Origin: a virus
Strand: one strand, 5' to 3'
Length of the DNA: 52,167 bases
IMG/VR virus record: IMGVR_UViG_3300042540_001538
Span: 1 to 52,167 of that record
Positions 1 to 10,853 of this stretch are shown here, one piece after another. Under the pieces are notes generated by a model. It was not told the DNA's origin, did no database searches, and saw only the letters and a list, made by a program, of their open reading frames with translations. The translations under genes were made by a program, and so were the position numbers. Within the stretch, counting starts at the first letter, position 1, and the number at the start of each line of letters is the position of its first letter.

Positions 1-3000
1 GATGTACTTAATATTACAATTTCAGGTGGTTCAGCTAATCAAGTTCTTACAACAGATGGTACAGGCAACGTTTATTGGCAAAGCCCAATCATCTATGGTA
101 ATGCTGAAGTAGCAAACTACTTACCAACCTATACAGGCAACTTAAAAGGTGGTAACGCAAATATTAGCGGTGAAATATTAGCCAATGCGTTAAATGTATC
201 TTTTAATGTCAATGCATACACTGTTTCAGCTAATTTCATAGCGGGTGATGGTTCTAACTTAAGTAACTTACCATTGGTAAATAATGCTGCCAATGCTAAT
301 TATTCAAGTTATGCAAACGTAGCAAATACAGCAGGTACTGTAACAACCAATGCTCAACCTAATATAACAAGTGTTGGTACATTAACAAGTTTAAGCGTAA
401 CAGGAAATATAACAGGTGGCAATGCAAACTTAGGTAATGCAATTAATGCAAACTATTTTATTGGTGCAGGAAATAATTTATCTAATATTCAAGGTCCTAA
501 TGTAGCAGGGACTGTTGGTAATGCAAACTTATCTCAATACCTCAATGTAAGTGATGTAAGTAATAATTACAGTTATCACGTGGTATTGAGTGCAGGATCA
601 GGTGATAAAAGTCTGCACATTGATGCAGATGATAACCTACAATATAACCCAAATAGTGGTTTACTAACTGCCGTTAGAATGGATGCTAGCATTTTTGTTG
701 GTAATCTATACTACTCAAACGGTTATCCTGTTGCTAATGTTGTAGGTATTGGAAACATTGCAACAATTAATTTGGATGGTAATTCAAGCAATGTATTACT
801 TGGTAATGGTACATTTGGCGATGTGCCAGGTATCAAGGCAGTTATAGCAAACGGTGATTCAAACGTAAAAATAGCAACAGCCAATGGCAATGTTACAGTT
901 AGTGTAGCAGGTAGTCCAAATGTTGGTGTATTTGGAACAGATTCTTTAACTATATCTTCTAATATTTTTGCAGGTAATACAGTAAACGCAGCAAATATTG
1001 TAGGAAATGTTGGTAACTTTGCCAATGCTTTTGTACAAAGCACATTAACTGCAGTAAACATTACAGCAAATACAGGCATATTTACAGGTAATGGTGGTGG
1101 TTTAAGCAATCTTGCAGGTGCGAATGTTACCGGCACTGTAGCAAATGCTAATTACGCAGTGTATGCAAATCATGCTGCTTACGCTAATGTGGCTAATAGT
1201 GCGTTAAGTGTTAATGTAGCAAACGTTGCAAACATTGGTAATGTAGCAACGCTAAATTTAAATGGTAATGGCTCAACATTTTTGGGTGGTAATGGCTCAT
1301 GGTTAGTACCAATGGGATTGGTACAGTCAACCAATGTAGTTACAACGTCTAACGTATCTAATGGATATGGTTCTGCTTATTATAATATTTCATTTAATAA
1401 CAATACGAGTGCAGTATTAAATGTAGAATTTCAGCTACCATTAAATTTTGATAGTAGCAACAGCAATGTATTATATGGTAATGGAGCGTTTGCTCCAAGT
1501 TACGGTAATAGTAACGTTTCAACATATTTAAATAGTTTAGGTAGTAATAATATTACTACCTCAGGCAATGTCACTGCAACAAATCTCACAGCAACTACTC
1601 AAGTTAAAACCCCATTAATTATATCAGGTAATAATGGCACTGACGGTAACAGTTTAACCATTGAAGCAAGTGATGCGGCAGCACCAAGTGGTAATGGTGG
1701 TAATTTAATTTTACGAGCAGGCACAGCAGGCTTTAGCGGTGTAGGTGGAGCTGTGTTTGTTGGACCAACAAATACTAGCGCAGTGTACCTTGGGGGTGGG
1801 CCTGGGTATGGGACAGCAGTGCCTGTGACGATACCTGGGAATTTGACGGTAAATGGTAATATAGGTACAACTAATCTCAACGTAAACGGCGTTAACGCAA
1901 CTACATTAACAGGTACATTAACAACTAATGCTCAACCTAATATTACTTCAGTTGGAAACTTAACATCACTTATTGTAACAGGTAATACTACGGTTGGTAA
2001 TTTAATTGGTCCTGTAGCCAATGGTAATACTAATTTAAATATTCCTGCTGCAGGTGGTAACCTAAACATTAGCGCAGAAGGTAATGCTAATATATTAGTC
2101 GTAACAGGCACAGGTGTAAATGTAGCAGGTACTTTAAATGCAACAGGTAACGCAAACGTAGGCAACTTAGGTACAGGTGGGTTAATTACTGCTACAGGTA
2201 ATATAACAGGTGGTAATTTAATTACTGCGGGTACTATAAATGCATCAGGAGGTAACTTAGCTTCTAACTCATCAGTACAAACATATTATGATGGCGGCGC
2301 AGAAAATGGTGTTATAAGTTTTAATAAAGGTGGTTTTATTACAACAACCACTTATGGTCTTACATTAAACACAGGTGGTACAAATCAAAATATTGTTCTT
2401 AGCCCAAGTGGTTATGTAAACATTTTATCAAATGTGTTAGCAGGTAATATTCAGTCGAATGGGCAAATTGTAGCTAATAGTAACATTTCAGGTTTAAATT
2501 TATCCACAGCAGGTAATGTCAATGCAAATGGAAATATCAGCGCAGCTAATATTTCAGCTTCAGGAGCATTAAGTGTAACAGGTAATGCTGTAATTAGTGG
2601 TAACTTAACAGTCAATGGTAATATTACTTACATTAACGTTACAGAATTTTCAGTAAACGATCCTATTATTCAATTACAAACAGGAGCAAATGGTGCACCT
2701 CCAACATCTAATAGTGGTAAAGATGTTGGCGTAGCTATGAATTATTATGATACATCAGCAAAAATTGCTTGGATGGGATGGGATACACACAATGCTGAAA
2801 TATCATTTGCTTCTACCGCTACGATAGCAAATGATATTGTTACTTTAACAAGTCTTGCTAATCTTCGTGGTGGCAATGCCATTTTTGGTAATAATGTATC
2901 TGCAAACTATTTTACAGGTACACTAACAACAGCTTCACAACCTAATATAACAACGCTTGGTACGTTATCATCTTTAGCAGTATCAGGTAACATTACAGGT

Positions 3001-6000
3001 GGCAATGTTTATGCAAATAGTGGCACAATTGGCGCATCATTATTAACAGGTACCTTAACCACTAACGCCCAACCTAACATTACAAGTGTTGGTACATTAA
3101 CATCTTTAGCAGTATCAGGTAATCTAAGCGCAGGGAATGTTAATGCAGGAAACTTACTAAATGCTAATTTTGTAACAGGAACATTAACAACTGCTGCACA
3201 ACCTAACATAACAAGTGTTGGTACATTATCTTCATTGGCAGTGTCAGCTAATGTTACAGCAGGTAATGTATATGCTAATAGTGGAATAATTGGTGCATCT
3301 TTACTTACAGGTACTTTAACAACAGGTGCACAACCTAATATTACTTCAGTTGGAACATTGTCATCTTTAGCTGTCACAGCAAATATATCATCAGGTAACG
3401 TTTATGCTAATAGTGGCACTATTGGTGCATCATTATTAACAGGTACGTTAACTACCAATGCACAACCTAATGTAACTAGTGTTGGTACACTAACATCATT
3501 AAATGTAAGTGGCAACGCAAACGTTGGAAATCTTGGTACAGCAGGTTTGATTGTAGCTACAGGTAATGTAACAGGTGGTAACTTAGTGACAGGTGGTGTG
3601 CTAAGTGTAACGGGCAATGCCAACGTAGGTAATCTTGGCGCAGCAAACGGTGTATTCACTACTAATGTTTCTATTGGTAGTTATATTATAACACCTGGCG
3701 GGGTTGACTTGATGATGTTACCTGCAACTCAGGTAACACGAAACTATGGTAACTTAGACCCATATACAGGTGGTTATTATCTTGGTGGTGGTACAAGATG
3801 GACAGGAATCAGAGCAAATAGTGCAGATTTTGCAACCACATTAAACGTAACAGGTAACGCCAATGTAGGCAATCTTGGTACAGGTGGATTAATTACTGCT
3901 ACAGGTAATATAACGGGTGGTAACTTAGTAACAGGTGGTGCATTAAGTGTAACAGGTAATGCGAATGTAGGTAATCTTGGTACTAATACAGCAATAATTA
4001 CTACAGGTAATATTACCACAATCAATAGTGGTTTATTACAAAATGGTAATAGTAACCATACCATAGCAGCGAACGGTAACCATACATTTTTTGTGTCAGG
4101 TAATGCAACATCTCAGTTGACATTAACATCTACAGGAGCAAATATAAGTGGCACAGCTAATGTCACAGGTAATGCAAACGTAGGTAATCTTGGTACTACT
4201 ACAGCAATTATAACAACAGGTAATATTACAACAATCAATAGTGGTTTGTTACAAAATGGTACAACTAACCTAGCTATACCAACAAGCAGTGGAAACTTAA
4301 ACGTTAGCGTAGCAGGTACAGCTAATGTACTAGTCGTAACAGCATCAGGTATAAACACATCAGGCACAATTAATTCAGTTGGTAACGCTAATGTAGGTAA
4401 TCTTGGTACAGCAGGTTTGATTGTAGCTACAGGTAATGTGACAGGTGGTAACTTAACTACAGGTGGTGCATTATACGTCACAGGTAACGCAAACACAGGT
4501 AACATTGGCACCAATACAGCTATTATTACAACAGGCAATATTACCACAATTAATAGCGGATTGTTACAAAATGGCAATAGTAACCATACCATCGCAGCCA
4601 ATGGAAATCACACATTCTTTGTTACAGGCAATGCAACATCACAGCTTACTTTAAGTTCTACAGGGGCAAACATTGCGGGTACTGCCAATGTATTAGGTAA
4701 TGCTAATGTAGGAAACCTAGGTACAGCAGGATTAATTGTAGCTACAGGTAATATAACAGGTGGTAATTTAGTAACAGGTGGTGCACTAAGTGTTACAGGT
4801 AATGCTAATACAGGTAATCTTGGTACTAATACAGCAATAATTACTACAGGTAATATTACCACAATCAATAGTGGTTTACTACAAAATGGTACAAGTAATC
4901 ACACGATTGCAAGTGGTGGCAATCATACATTCTTTGTAGCAGCTAATGCAAACTCACAATTGACTATTACATCTACGGGTGTCAATGTGGCAGGTACTGC
5001 TAATATTGTTGGTAATGCAAACGTAGGCAACTTAGGCACTGCAGGGTTAATTGTAGCAACAGGTAATATAACAGGTGGTAATTTAGTCACAGGTGGTGCA
5101 TTATCAGTAACAGGCAATGCCAACACAGGTAATCTTGGTACTAATACAGCAATAATTACTACAGGTAATATTACAACAATCAATAGTGGTTTAATACAAA
5201 ATGGTACAAGTAATCATACCATTGCAAGTGGTGGTAATCATACATTCTTTGTAGCAGCTAACGCAAATTCACAATTAACTATAACATCATCAGGTGTTAA
5301 TGTGGCAGGTACTGCTAATATTGTGGGTAACGCAAACATTGGTAACATTGGTACGACTACAGCTATTATAACAACAGGTAATATTACCACAATCAATAGT
5401 GGTTTATTACAAAATGGTAATAGTAACATCGCAATTACTAATAATGGCAATGTAACAATTAATGCAGTTGGCGGACAGAGATTAGTATTGACATCAACAG
5501 GTGCAAACATTGCAGGTACTGCTAATGTCACAGGTAATGCGAATGTGGGTAATCTTGGAACAAGTGGTGTAGTACTAGCAGGTACGAGTATTACAACACC
5601 ACAATTTATTTCTAATGTTGCCAATGGTACATCACCTATTGTTGTAACAAGTGTCACCAAAGTAAGTAATTTAAACGTTGATTTTGTTGACAATTATACA
5701 ACATCAATTACACCTGATACTAGCGCATATGCTAACGGTGTCGCAACTAAAGAAACCATTGTTGTACGTGATAGTAATGGTAACATTAATGGTAACAATG
5801 TAAGTGGTACAATTCGTCCAACGGGTGGTAGCGGTTCATCATCAGGAATTATATTCCCGCCTGACCCTGGCGGGGGTGGGGGTGACTTAGCCTCAATTAA
5901 GTACTATGCAAACGTAGGTGAGTCTACTATATTAGAACTTAATGTAGTAAATGATGCAGATGATATTATCTTACTCAATGCTTCAGGTGGTACTAGAATA

Positions 6001-8613
6001 ACCAATGATGTTACTATTACAGGAAGTATTGCCAACGTTGTTAATATTACAGCAACGGGTTATTTTAACTTAACGGGTAATCTCTCAGCAAACAATGTCA
6101 CAGGTACATTACGTCCAACAGCAGGTAGTGGCAATGCGGGTATTATTTTCCCTGATAACCCTGTAGGTAATACAGGTGATGGAGCATCAATTAAGTACTA
6201 TGGCACAGGATCAGGCGATGATACTGTTCTAGAAATTACGGTAACTGATAACCCAACTGATACAATTCGCTTAAATGCATCAGGCAGTACTAATGTTACA
6301 AGTAATTTAAATGTTGCAGGTATTACCAACTTAGGTAATATTAGTAATGTTAAAATACTTGGTGGCACAAATGGTCAGTATGCACAAACTGATGGTACAG
6401 GTAATTTAGTTTGGGCACAAGGTACTGCTATATTAACAGGTAATGGTACATCAAACGGTGCCAATACACAAATACAGATTGGTGATGGTACAGGAAACTT
6501 TGTTGGAGCAGCAGGATTTACTTTTGACAAAGCTTCTAATTTGTTTACCACACCTGCTAATGCTAATGTAGTTGGTAACTTAAATGCTAACAATAACATT
6601 GTTGCAAATGGATATCTTGTATCTAAATCATATAGTGGATCTACTGAAGGTGGTCAATTAGTACTAGCTTGGAAAAATACAACTAATGTTGTAAATCAAA
6701 CTAATTCTACATGGAACTTAGATAGTGATAGTAGTAATGCATTTAGAATATTCTATCAAGATGCAGGTGGTAGCACAGGAGTAGTATTCACTGCTAATAG
6801 TAGCACAGGAAATCTTACAGTAGGAAATGTATCAGGAACAATCTTTAATGTATCTTCAAGTATTACTACACCACAATTTATATCAAATGTTGGCACAGGT
6901 GTTGCACCATTAGTAGTATCAAGTACAACCAAAGTAACTAACTTAAATGCAGATTACTTAGATGGTTATGACACAGCAACAGCAGCCACCGCAAGCACTG
7001 TAGTAGTACGTGATAGTAACGGTAATGTTAATGCTAATGTATTCAGTGGTAATAATGTCACTGTAACAAGCCAACTTACTTCAACAGTTGCTACAGGAAC
7101 TGCACCATTAGTAGTGTCAAGTACAACTAAAGTAGCTAACCTTAATGCAGAATTATTAGATGGATATGACACAGCAACTGCTGCAACGGCGAGTACAGTT
7201 GTTGTACGTGATAGTAACGGTAACATTACAGGAAATAATATATCAGGTAGTGGAACAATTAGTGCATCCTTACTAACGGGCACGTTAACAACTGCAAGTC
7301 AACCAAACATTACTACAGTTGGTTCATTGACTAACCTAAACGTAAGTGGAAATGCGGTAATTGGTGGTAATTTAACTGTTGAAGGTAATATTGTTTACGT
7401 TAATGTTACTGATTTATCGGTAGAAGACCCAATTATTCAGTTACAAAAAGGTCCAAATGGTGCTGCACCTTCGTCTAATAGTGGTAAGGATGTTGGTACT
7501 GCATTAAATTATTATGACACATCAGCTAAAGTAGCATGGATGGGTTGGGATGTAAGCAATACTGAAATATCATTTGGTTCAAATGTAACTATAGCAAGTG
7601 AAGTAGTAACCATTAATACACTTGCTAATATTCGTTCAGGTAATGCACAACTTGGTAATTTAGCTGTTGCAAATTTTGTAACAGGAACATTGACAACTAA
7701 TGCACAACCTAATATTACATCGGTTGGTACGTTAACATCACTTTCAGTAACAGGAAACGTTAGCGCAGGTAATGTAAGTGGCACATTATTAACAGGTACG
7801 TTGACAACTAATGCACAACCTAATATTACATCGGTTGGTACGTTAACATCACTTTCAGTGACAGGTAATGTCAGTGCAGGTAATGTTAGTGGAACTTTAC
7901 TTACAGGTACTTTAGCCACAGCAGCACAACCAAATGTTACATCGGTTGGTACATTAACTTCATTAAGTGTAACAGGTAATGGAACATTTGGAAATGTTTA
8001 CGCAAATAGTGGAACAATAGGTGCGTCATTATTAACAGGCACATTAACAACAAATGCTCAACCAAATATAACTAGTGTTGGTACGTTAACTTCATTAAGT
8101 GTAACAGGTAATGGAACATTTGGAAATGTTTACGCTAATAGTGGAACGATTGGCGCATCATTAGTTGCGGGTACGTTAACCACAGCAGCACAACCTAACA
8201 TTACAAGTGTTGGCACATTAACATCCTTAACAGTTACAGGTAATATCAGTGCAGGTAATATTAATTCTAACGTAAATGGTTTTGCAATTGGTTATCGTGA
8301 TGTGCCACAAGTTGCAGCAAGTAATGTAACCATAGCAGCAAGTGATGCAGGTAAGCACTACTATTCAACTACTGCAGGAAACTTAACATTAACTATTCCA
8401 AATAATGCAACAACATCATTTGCTACGGGTACTGCAATTAGTATTGTTGTACAAGCAGCAGGAAATGTATTAGTTAATGCAGCAAGTGGTGTAACGCTAT
8501 ATATGGCAGGAAATAGCACTGCAGCTAATCGTGTAGTAGGTACATACGGAATGGCGACATTGTTAAAAGTAGCTAGTGATACATGGTTTATTAATGGTAC
8601 AGGGGTAAGTTAA
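1..8613 (+). CDS. Giant repetitive tail-fibre-type protein, 5' end outside window
   Basis: The frame is open from base 1, so the N-terminus lies outside the window and about 2870 residues are visible. The protein is dominated by Asn, Gly, Thr, Ser, Val and Ala, with few charged residues. A unit of about 28 residues built around AQPNITSVGTLTSLSVTGN recurs about 13 times, interleaved with longer modules containing NANVGNLGT and ITTGNITTINSGLLQNG. A different domain (DPIIQLQ...SGKDVG...YYDTSAK.AWMGWD) occurs twice, near 2650 and 7410. The last ~110 residues (GFAIGYRDVPQ to TWFINGTGVS) match the C-terminal domain I know from tail fibres of T4-like aquatic phages. It is likely a fibrous adhesin or tail-fibre protein. 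The stop overlaps the next ATG (TAATG), implying coupled translation. Its precise place in the virion is inference. Confidence 0.85.
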   Translation, partial: DVLNITISGGSANQVLTTDGTGNVYWQSPIIYGNAEVANYLPTYTGNLKGGNANISGEILANALNVSFNVNAYTVSANFIAGDGSNLSNLPLVNNAANANYSSYANVANTAGTVTTNAQPNITSVGTLTSLSVTGNITGGNANLGNAINANYFIGAGNNLSNIQGPNVAGTVGNANLSQYLNVSDVSNNYSYHVVLSAGSGDKSLHIDADDNLQYNPNSGLLTAVRMDASIFVGNLYYSNGYPVANVVGIGNIATINLDGNSSNVLLGNGTFGDVPGIKAVIANGDSNVKIATANGNVTVSVAGSPNVGVFGTDSLTISSNIFAGNTVNAANIVGNVGNFANAFVQSTLTAVNITANTGIFTGNGGGLSNLAGANVTGTVANANYAVYANHAAYANVANSALSVNVANVANIGNVATLNLNGNGSTFLGGNGSWLVPMGLVQSTNVVTTSNVSNGYGSAYYNISFNNNTSAVLNVEFQLPLNFDSSNSNVLYGNGAFAPSYGNSNVSTYLNSLGSNNITTSGNVTATNLTATTQVKTPLIISGNNGTDGNSLTIEASDAAAPSGNGGNLILRAGTAGFSGVGGAVFVGPTNTSAVYLGGGPGYGTAVPVTIPGNLTVNGNIGTTNLNVNGVNATTLTGTLTTNAQPNITSVGNLTSLIVTGNTTVGNLIGPVANGNTNLNIPAAGGNLNISAEGNANILVVTGTGVNVAGTLNATGNANVGNLGTGGLITATGNITGGNLITAGTINASGGNLASNSSVQTYYDGGAENGVISFNKGGFITTTTYGLTLNTGGTNQNIVLSPSGYVNILSNVLAGNIQSNGQIVANSNISGLNLSTAGNVNANGNISAANISASGALSVTGNAVISGNLTVNGNITYINVTEFSVNDPIIQLQTGANGAPPTSNSGKDVGVAMNYYDTSAKIAWMGWDTHNAEISFASTATIANDIVTLTSLANLRGGNAIFGNNVSANYFTGTLTTASQPNITTLGTLSSLAVSGNITGGNVYANSGTIGASLLTGTLTTNAQPNITSVGTLTSLAVSGNLSAGNVNAGNLLNANFVTGTLTTAAQPNITSVGTLSSLAVSANVTAGNVYANSGIIGASLLTGTLTTGAQPNITSVGTLSSLAVTANISSGNVYANSGTIGASLLTGTLTTNAQPNVTSVGTLTSLNVSGNANVGNLGTAGLIVATGNVTGGNLVTGGVLSVTGNANVGNLGAANGVFTTNVSIGSYIITPGGVDLMMLPATQVTRNYGNLDPYTGGYYLGGGTRWTGIRANSADFATTLNVTGNANVGNLGTGGLITATGNITGGNLVTGGALSVTGNANVGNLGTNTAIITTGNITTINSGLLQNGNSNHTIAANGNHTFFVSGNATSQLTLTSTGANISGTANVTGNANVGNLGTTTAIITTGNITTINSGLLQNGTTNLAIPTSSGNLNVSVAGTANVLVVTASGINTSGTINSVGNANVGNLGTAGLIVATGNVTGGNLTTGGALYVTGNANTGNIGTNTAIITTGNITTINSGLLQNGNSNHTIAANGNHTFFVTGNATSQLTLSSTGANIAGTANVLGNANVGNLGTAGLIVATGNITGGNLVTGGALSVTGNANTGNLGTNTAIITTGNITTINSGLLQNGTSNHTIASGGNHTFFVAANANSQLTITSTGVNVAGTANIVGNANVGNLGTAGLIVATGNITGGNLVTGGALSVTGNANTGNLGTNTAIITTGNITTINSGLIQNGTSNHTIASGGNHTFFVAANANSQLTITSSGVNVAGTANIVGNANIGNIGTTTAIITTGNITTINSGLLQNGNSNIAITNNGNVTINAVGGQRLVLTSTGANIAGTANVTGNANVGNLGTSGVVLAGTSITTPQFISNVANGTSPIVVTSVTKVSNLNVDFVDNYTTSITPDTSAYANGVATKETIVVRDSNGNINGNNVSGTIRPTGGSGSSSGIIFPPDPGGGGGDLASIKYYANVGESTILELNVVNDADDIILLNASGGTRITNDVTITGSIANVVNITATGYFNLTGNLSANNVTGTLRPTAGSGNAGIIFPDNPVGNTGDGASIKYYGTGSGDDTVLEITVTDNPTDTIRLNASGSTNVTSNLNVAGITNLGNISNVKILGGTNGQYAQTDGTGNLVWAQGTAILTGNGTSNGANTQIQIGDGTGNFVGAAGFTFDKASNLFTTPANANVVGNLNANNNIVANGYLVSKSYSGSTEGGQLVLAWKNTTNVVNQTNSTWNLDSDSSNAFRIFYQDAGGSTGVVFTANSSTGNLTVGNVSGTIFNVSSSITTPQFISNVGTGVAPLVVSSTTKVTNLNADYLDGYDTATAATASTVVVRDSNGNVNANVFSGNNVTVTSQLTSTVATGTAPLVVSSTTKVANLNAELLDGYDTATAATASTVVVRDSNGNITGNNISGSGTISASLLTGTLTTASQPNITTVGSLTNLNVSGNAVIGGNLTVEGNIVYVNVTDLSVEDPIIQLQKGPNGAAPSSNSGKDVGTALNYYDTSAKVAWMGWDVSNTEISFGSNVTIASEVVTINTLANIRSGNAQLGNLAVANFVTGTLTTNAQPNITSVGTLTSLSVTGNVSAGNVSGTLLTGTLTTNAQPNITSVGTLTSLSVTGNVSAGNVSGTLLTGTLATAAQPNVTSVGTLTSLSVTGNGTFGNVYANSGTIGASLLTGTLTTNAQPNITSVGTLTSLSVTGNGTFGNVYANSGTIGASLVAGTLTTAAQPNITSVGTLTSLTVTGNISAGNINSNVNGFAIGYRDVPQVAASNVTIAASDAGKHYYSTTAGNLTLTIPNNATTSFATGTAISIVVQAAGNVLVNAASGVTLYMAGNSTAANRVVGTYGMATLLKVASDTWFINGTGVS

Positions 8614-9362
8614 TGACGGGCACAATGATGCTAGTTATCAACAATGTAAAGCAATCTGTTGTCCCTAGTGGTATAGTAACATCAAATTTATTCATGAATT
8701 TGGATGCAAGTAATCCAAGTAGTTACCCTAAGACGGGGACTACTTGGTTTGACCTGCAAGGCACTAATAATGCAACAATAAACGGCGCAACATATAGTGC
8801 AACAGATGGCGGTATTTTTACCTTTAATGGATCAAGTAATACAGTCAGTATACCAAATAATGCCTCGTTATCCCTTAGTACTACTGAGCAAAGGACAATA
8901 CAAGTATGGGTAAAGTTTAATAGCTTAGCAGGAGCAGGATCACAAGTGCCTGTATTTGGCAAGTTATCAAATAGTTTTAGTTTTGATGGTTATTGGGGTG
9001 GGTTATACAGCAATGCAGGTGTAATAAGATGTACCACTAATGGAGCTTCGGTACAAAAAATTTCAGATTCTACACTAACTGTTACAACAAATACATGGTA
9101 CTTATTTACTTTTATTTCCCAAATTACATCCACTGCGAATACAACAAAATTTTATGTCAATACAACTGAATACATTAGCACAGCACACGGAAGTGACACT
9201 TATACTGAAAGTAATCCGTTATATCTAGGTTATATTGGAGCAGGTGTAGGTTCATTGTACTTAAATGGACAAATAGGAGCATGTTTCTTTTATACTTCAG
9301 GTTTATCACCTGCAAATATTTTACAAAATTATAACGCTACTAAAACTAGATTTGGATTATAA
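8613..9362 (+). CDS. LamG/concanavalin-like fibre-associated protein (copy 1)
   Basis: 249 residues. From about residue 25 the sequence has the pattern of a LamG/concanavalin-A-like jelly roll: LDASNPSSYPKTGTTWFDLQG, then FTFNGSSNTVSIPN, then IQVWVKFNSL, and a C-terminal LYLGYIGAG...LNGQIG strand pair. Such domains in phages sit on tail fibres and probably bind carbohydrate. The ATG overlaps the stop of the giant fibre gene. The first eleven residues (MTGTMMLVINN) are nearly the same as those of the next gene, so the two are tandem paralogues. Confidence 0.75.
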   Translation: MTGTMMLVINNVKQSVVPSGIVTSNLFMNLDASNPSSYPKTGTTWFDLQGTNNATINGATYSATDGGIFTFNGSSNTVSIPNNASLSLSTTEQRTIQVWVKFNSLAGAGSQVPVFGKLSNSFSFDGYWGGLYSNAGVIRCTTNGASVQKISDSTLTVTTNTWYLFTFISQITSTANTTKFYVNTTEYISTAHGSDTYTESNPLYLGYIGAGVGSLYLNGQIGACFFYTSGLSPANILQNYNATKTRFGL

Positions 9363-9363
9363 A

Positions 9364-10086
9364 ATGACAGGTATAGTAAACTTAATGATAAACAATGTTA
9401 AACCTGTAACATCTCAAAACATTGTAACTACTAATCTTTCACTATACTTAAATGCACAAAATTATTCAGGTAGCGGAACGTCATGGACTGCTTCTAACGG
9501 GTCTAACGCTACACTATTTAATACGCCAACTTATACGTCAGCCTCTCCTACTTATTTTTCATTTGACCCCACTGCATTTGAGTATGCAACAGTTCCAAAC
9601 ATAGGGAGTTTAACTAATTGGACAGTGGAATCGTGGACAATGGTTACGTCGAATTTGACTTCTCCAACAAAAATCACTTCGATCATTTGTAATCAATTTA
9701 ATGGTGTTAGTAATTTAAATTATAGCTTAGGCACGAATAATGCACCAACTAACTATAATTTAACTGTAGGTTTTTACGATGGTGCATGGCGAAATGTAAG
9801 TGGGTTTACACCTACACTAAATGTATGGTATCATTTAGTAGGTACCTATGATGGTGCTACAATAAAGTTATATGTTAATAATAGTTTAAATTCTCAAACT
9901 ACTTACTCAGGTACTCCTCAATCAGGTGGTGAAGTAAGAATTGCACGTCGATGGGATAGTAGTGATGTTGATAATATTAACTTTTTCCCAGGCAGAGTTG
10001 CTGTCGCAAGAATATATTCTACAGCATTGAATGCATCACAAGTTACACAAAATTGGAATGCAGAGAGAAGTAGATTTGGATATTAA
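9364..10086 (+). CDS. LamG/concanavalin-like fibre-associated protein (copy 2)
   Basis: 240 residues from ATG 9364. A TTG at 9352 is in frame, but the ATG gives MTGIVNLMINN, aligning with the start of the preceding paralogue. It has the LamG pattern: YFSFDPTAFEYATVPN, WTVESWTMV, WYHLVGTYDGATIKLYVNN, GEVRIARRWDS and a final FFPGRVAVARIYSTALN. It probably forms a carbohydrate-binding jelly roll on the fibre. It starts one base after the previous stop and is followed by a terminator hairpin, so it closes the fibre operon. Confidence 0.75.
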   Translation: MTGIVNLMINNVKPVTSQNIVTTNLSLYLNAQNYSGSGTSWTASNGSNATLFNTPTYTSASPTYFSFDPTAFEYATVPNIGSLTNWTVESWTMVTSNLTSPTKITSIICNQFNGVSNLNYSLGTNNAPTNYNLTVGFYDGAWRNVSGFTPTLNVWYHLVGTYDGATIKLYVNNSLNSQTTYSGTPQSGGEVRIARRWDSSDVDNINFFPGRVAVARIYSTALNASQVTQNWNAERSRFGY

Positions 10087-10108
10087 AAAGCCCCACTTAA
10101 GGGGCTTT
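10087..10108. terminator. Bidirectional rho-independent-type terminator
   Basis: Perfect 8-bp stem AAAGCCCC / GGGGCTTT with a 6-nt loop, lying between convergent genes. On the minus strand the stem is followed by a T run. Confidence 0.8.
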
Positions 10109-10111
10109 AAA

Positions 10112-10645
10112 TTATAAAATTAAAAACGGTATCCACATCCAAATAGCTTGACTTACAAATAAGCTACCGAATACACCAACCACTAAACTAATCCAAAACA
10201 TAGGCATACTAACTGCTAGTATACTTGCTGTTAATAAAACAATGGCGATTTGCAACGTGCTACCACCCCATGTAAACCATGGAGATTTTTGTTTAGCAGC
10301 ATCACGTTCTGCTTCAAGTGCCTTAGCTTTTTCTTGAATTTCTTTTTTATCGTCGCTCATGCGTTTAGCTTCAGCTAAAAACTTTTCTTTATTTTCAGGC
10401 TTTGAAGCTTCAGCAGCACTGATTTCATAAAGTACACCACGAACATTTTTTGCTTGATACCATGCCCACATGTTGTTGGCTTGTATCGTATTATTTTGTA
10501 TTTTACTACTATTACTTCCACCTAGCATCGTGTTAATTGCTAAAATAGCTGCAAGAAATACAATTACAAATCCTGCTTTGTCTTTGATTTTAGCTTCTTT
10601 TTCGCTACGTGAAAGAGGTTTAACTTCTTGTTTTTGTTCACTCAT
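10112..10645 (-). CDS. DUF4337-type membrane protein
   Basis: 177 residues. One membrane segment at about residues 25-42 (FVIVFLAAILAINTML), a soluble alanine- and lysine-rich helix, then two C-terminal hydrophobic segments (LQIAIVLLTASILAVSM and FWISLVVGVFGSLFVSQ). The stretch NSSKIQNNTIQANNMWAWYQ is the signature I associate with DUF4337 proteins of bacteria and phages; their function is unknown. Its start overlaps the end of the small membrane gene upstream. Confidence 0.65.
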   Translation of the reverse strand: MSEQKQEVKPLSRSEKEAKIKDKAGFVIVFLAAILAINTMLGGSNSSKIQNNTIQANNMWAWYQAKNVRGVLYEISAAEASKPENKEKFLAEAKRMSDDKKEIQEKAKALEAERDAAKQKSPWFTWGGSTLQIAIVLLTASILAVSMPMFWISLVVGVFGSLFVSQAIWMWIPFLIL

Positions 10646-10766
10646 TGGTCTTTCCTTTGTTTATAAAACCTGTAATTCTATCTTGAATCATTTTTGCCCA
10701 AAATGGTTGTGGAAAATTCCATCCAACAAATGCACCAATTGCTAGCCATAAAAGAATTTCAAGCAT
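10638..10766 (-). CDS. 42-residue membrane protein
   Basis: Begins MLEILLWLAIGAFVGWNFP, a single hydrophobic segment, and ends in a basic tail with GKTNE. A strong AGGAGG lies about 8 nt before the ATG. Its last codons overlap the next gene by 8 nt, the usual arrangement for a translationally coupled pair. No homologue recognised. Confidence 0.7.
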   Translation of the reverse strand: MLEILLWLAIGAFVGWNFPQPFWAKMIQDRITGFINKGKTNE

Positions 10767-10820
10767 TTTTTTGCCCTCCTATGTATTAACTACCACTAGT
10801 ATTTAGTACATATTCAGCCC

Positions 10821-10826
10821 TAAATA
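10821..10826 (+). promoter_or_regulatory. T4-type late promoter (TAAATA)
   Basis: CTAAATA upstream of the signal-peptide gene at 10854, which has its own AAAGGA at 10841. Confidence 0.5.
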
Positions 10827-10853
10827 CATATGACCGTTTCAAAGGAACTGAGA

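Noticed and set aside
723-7919. Many long open frames on the minus strand opposite the giant fibre gene
   Set aside because: They are shadows of the Asn/Gly/Thr-rich repeats, with Val/Leu/Pro-rich products, no SD and no recognisable domain.
3000-8250. CRISPR-like regular repeats
   Set aside because: The repeats are in-frame coding modules without unique spacers of uniform length, and no cas gene is present.
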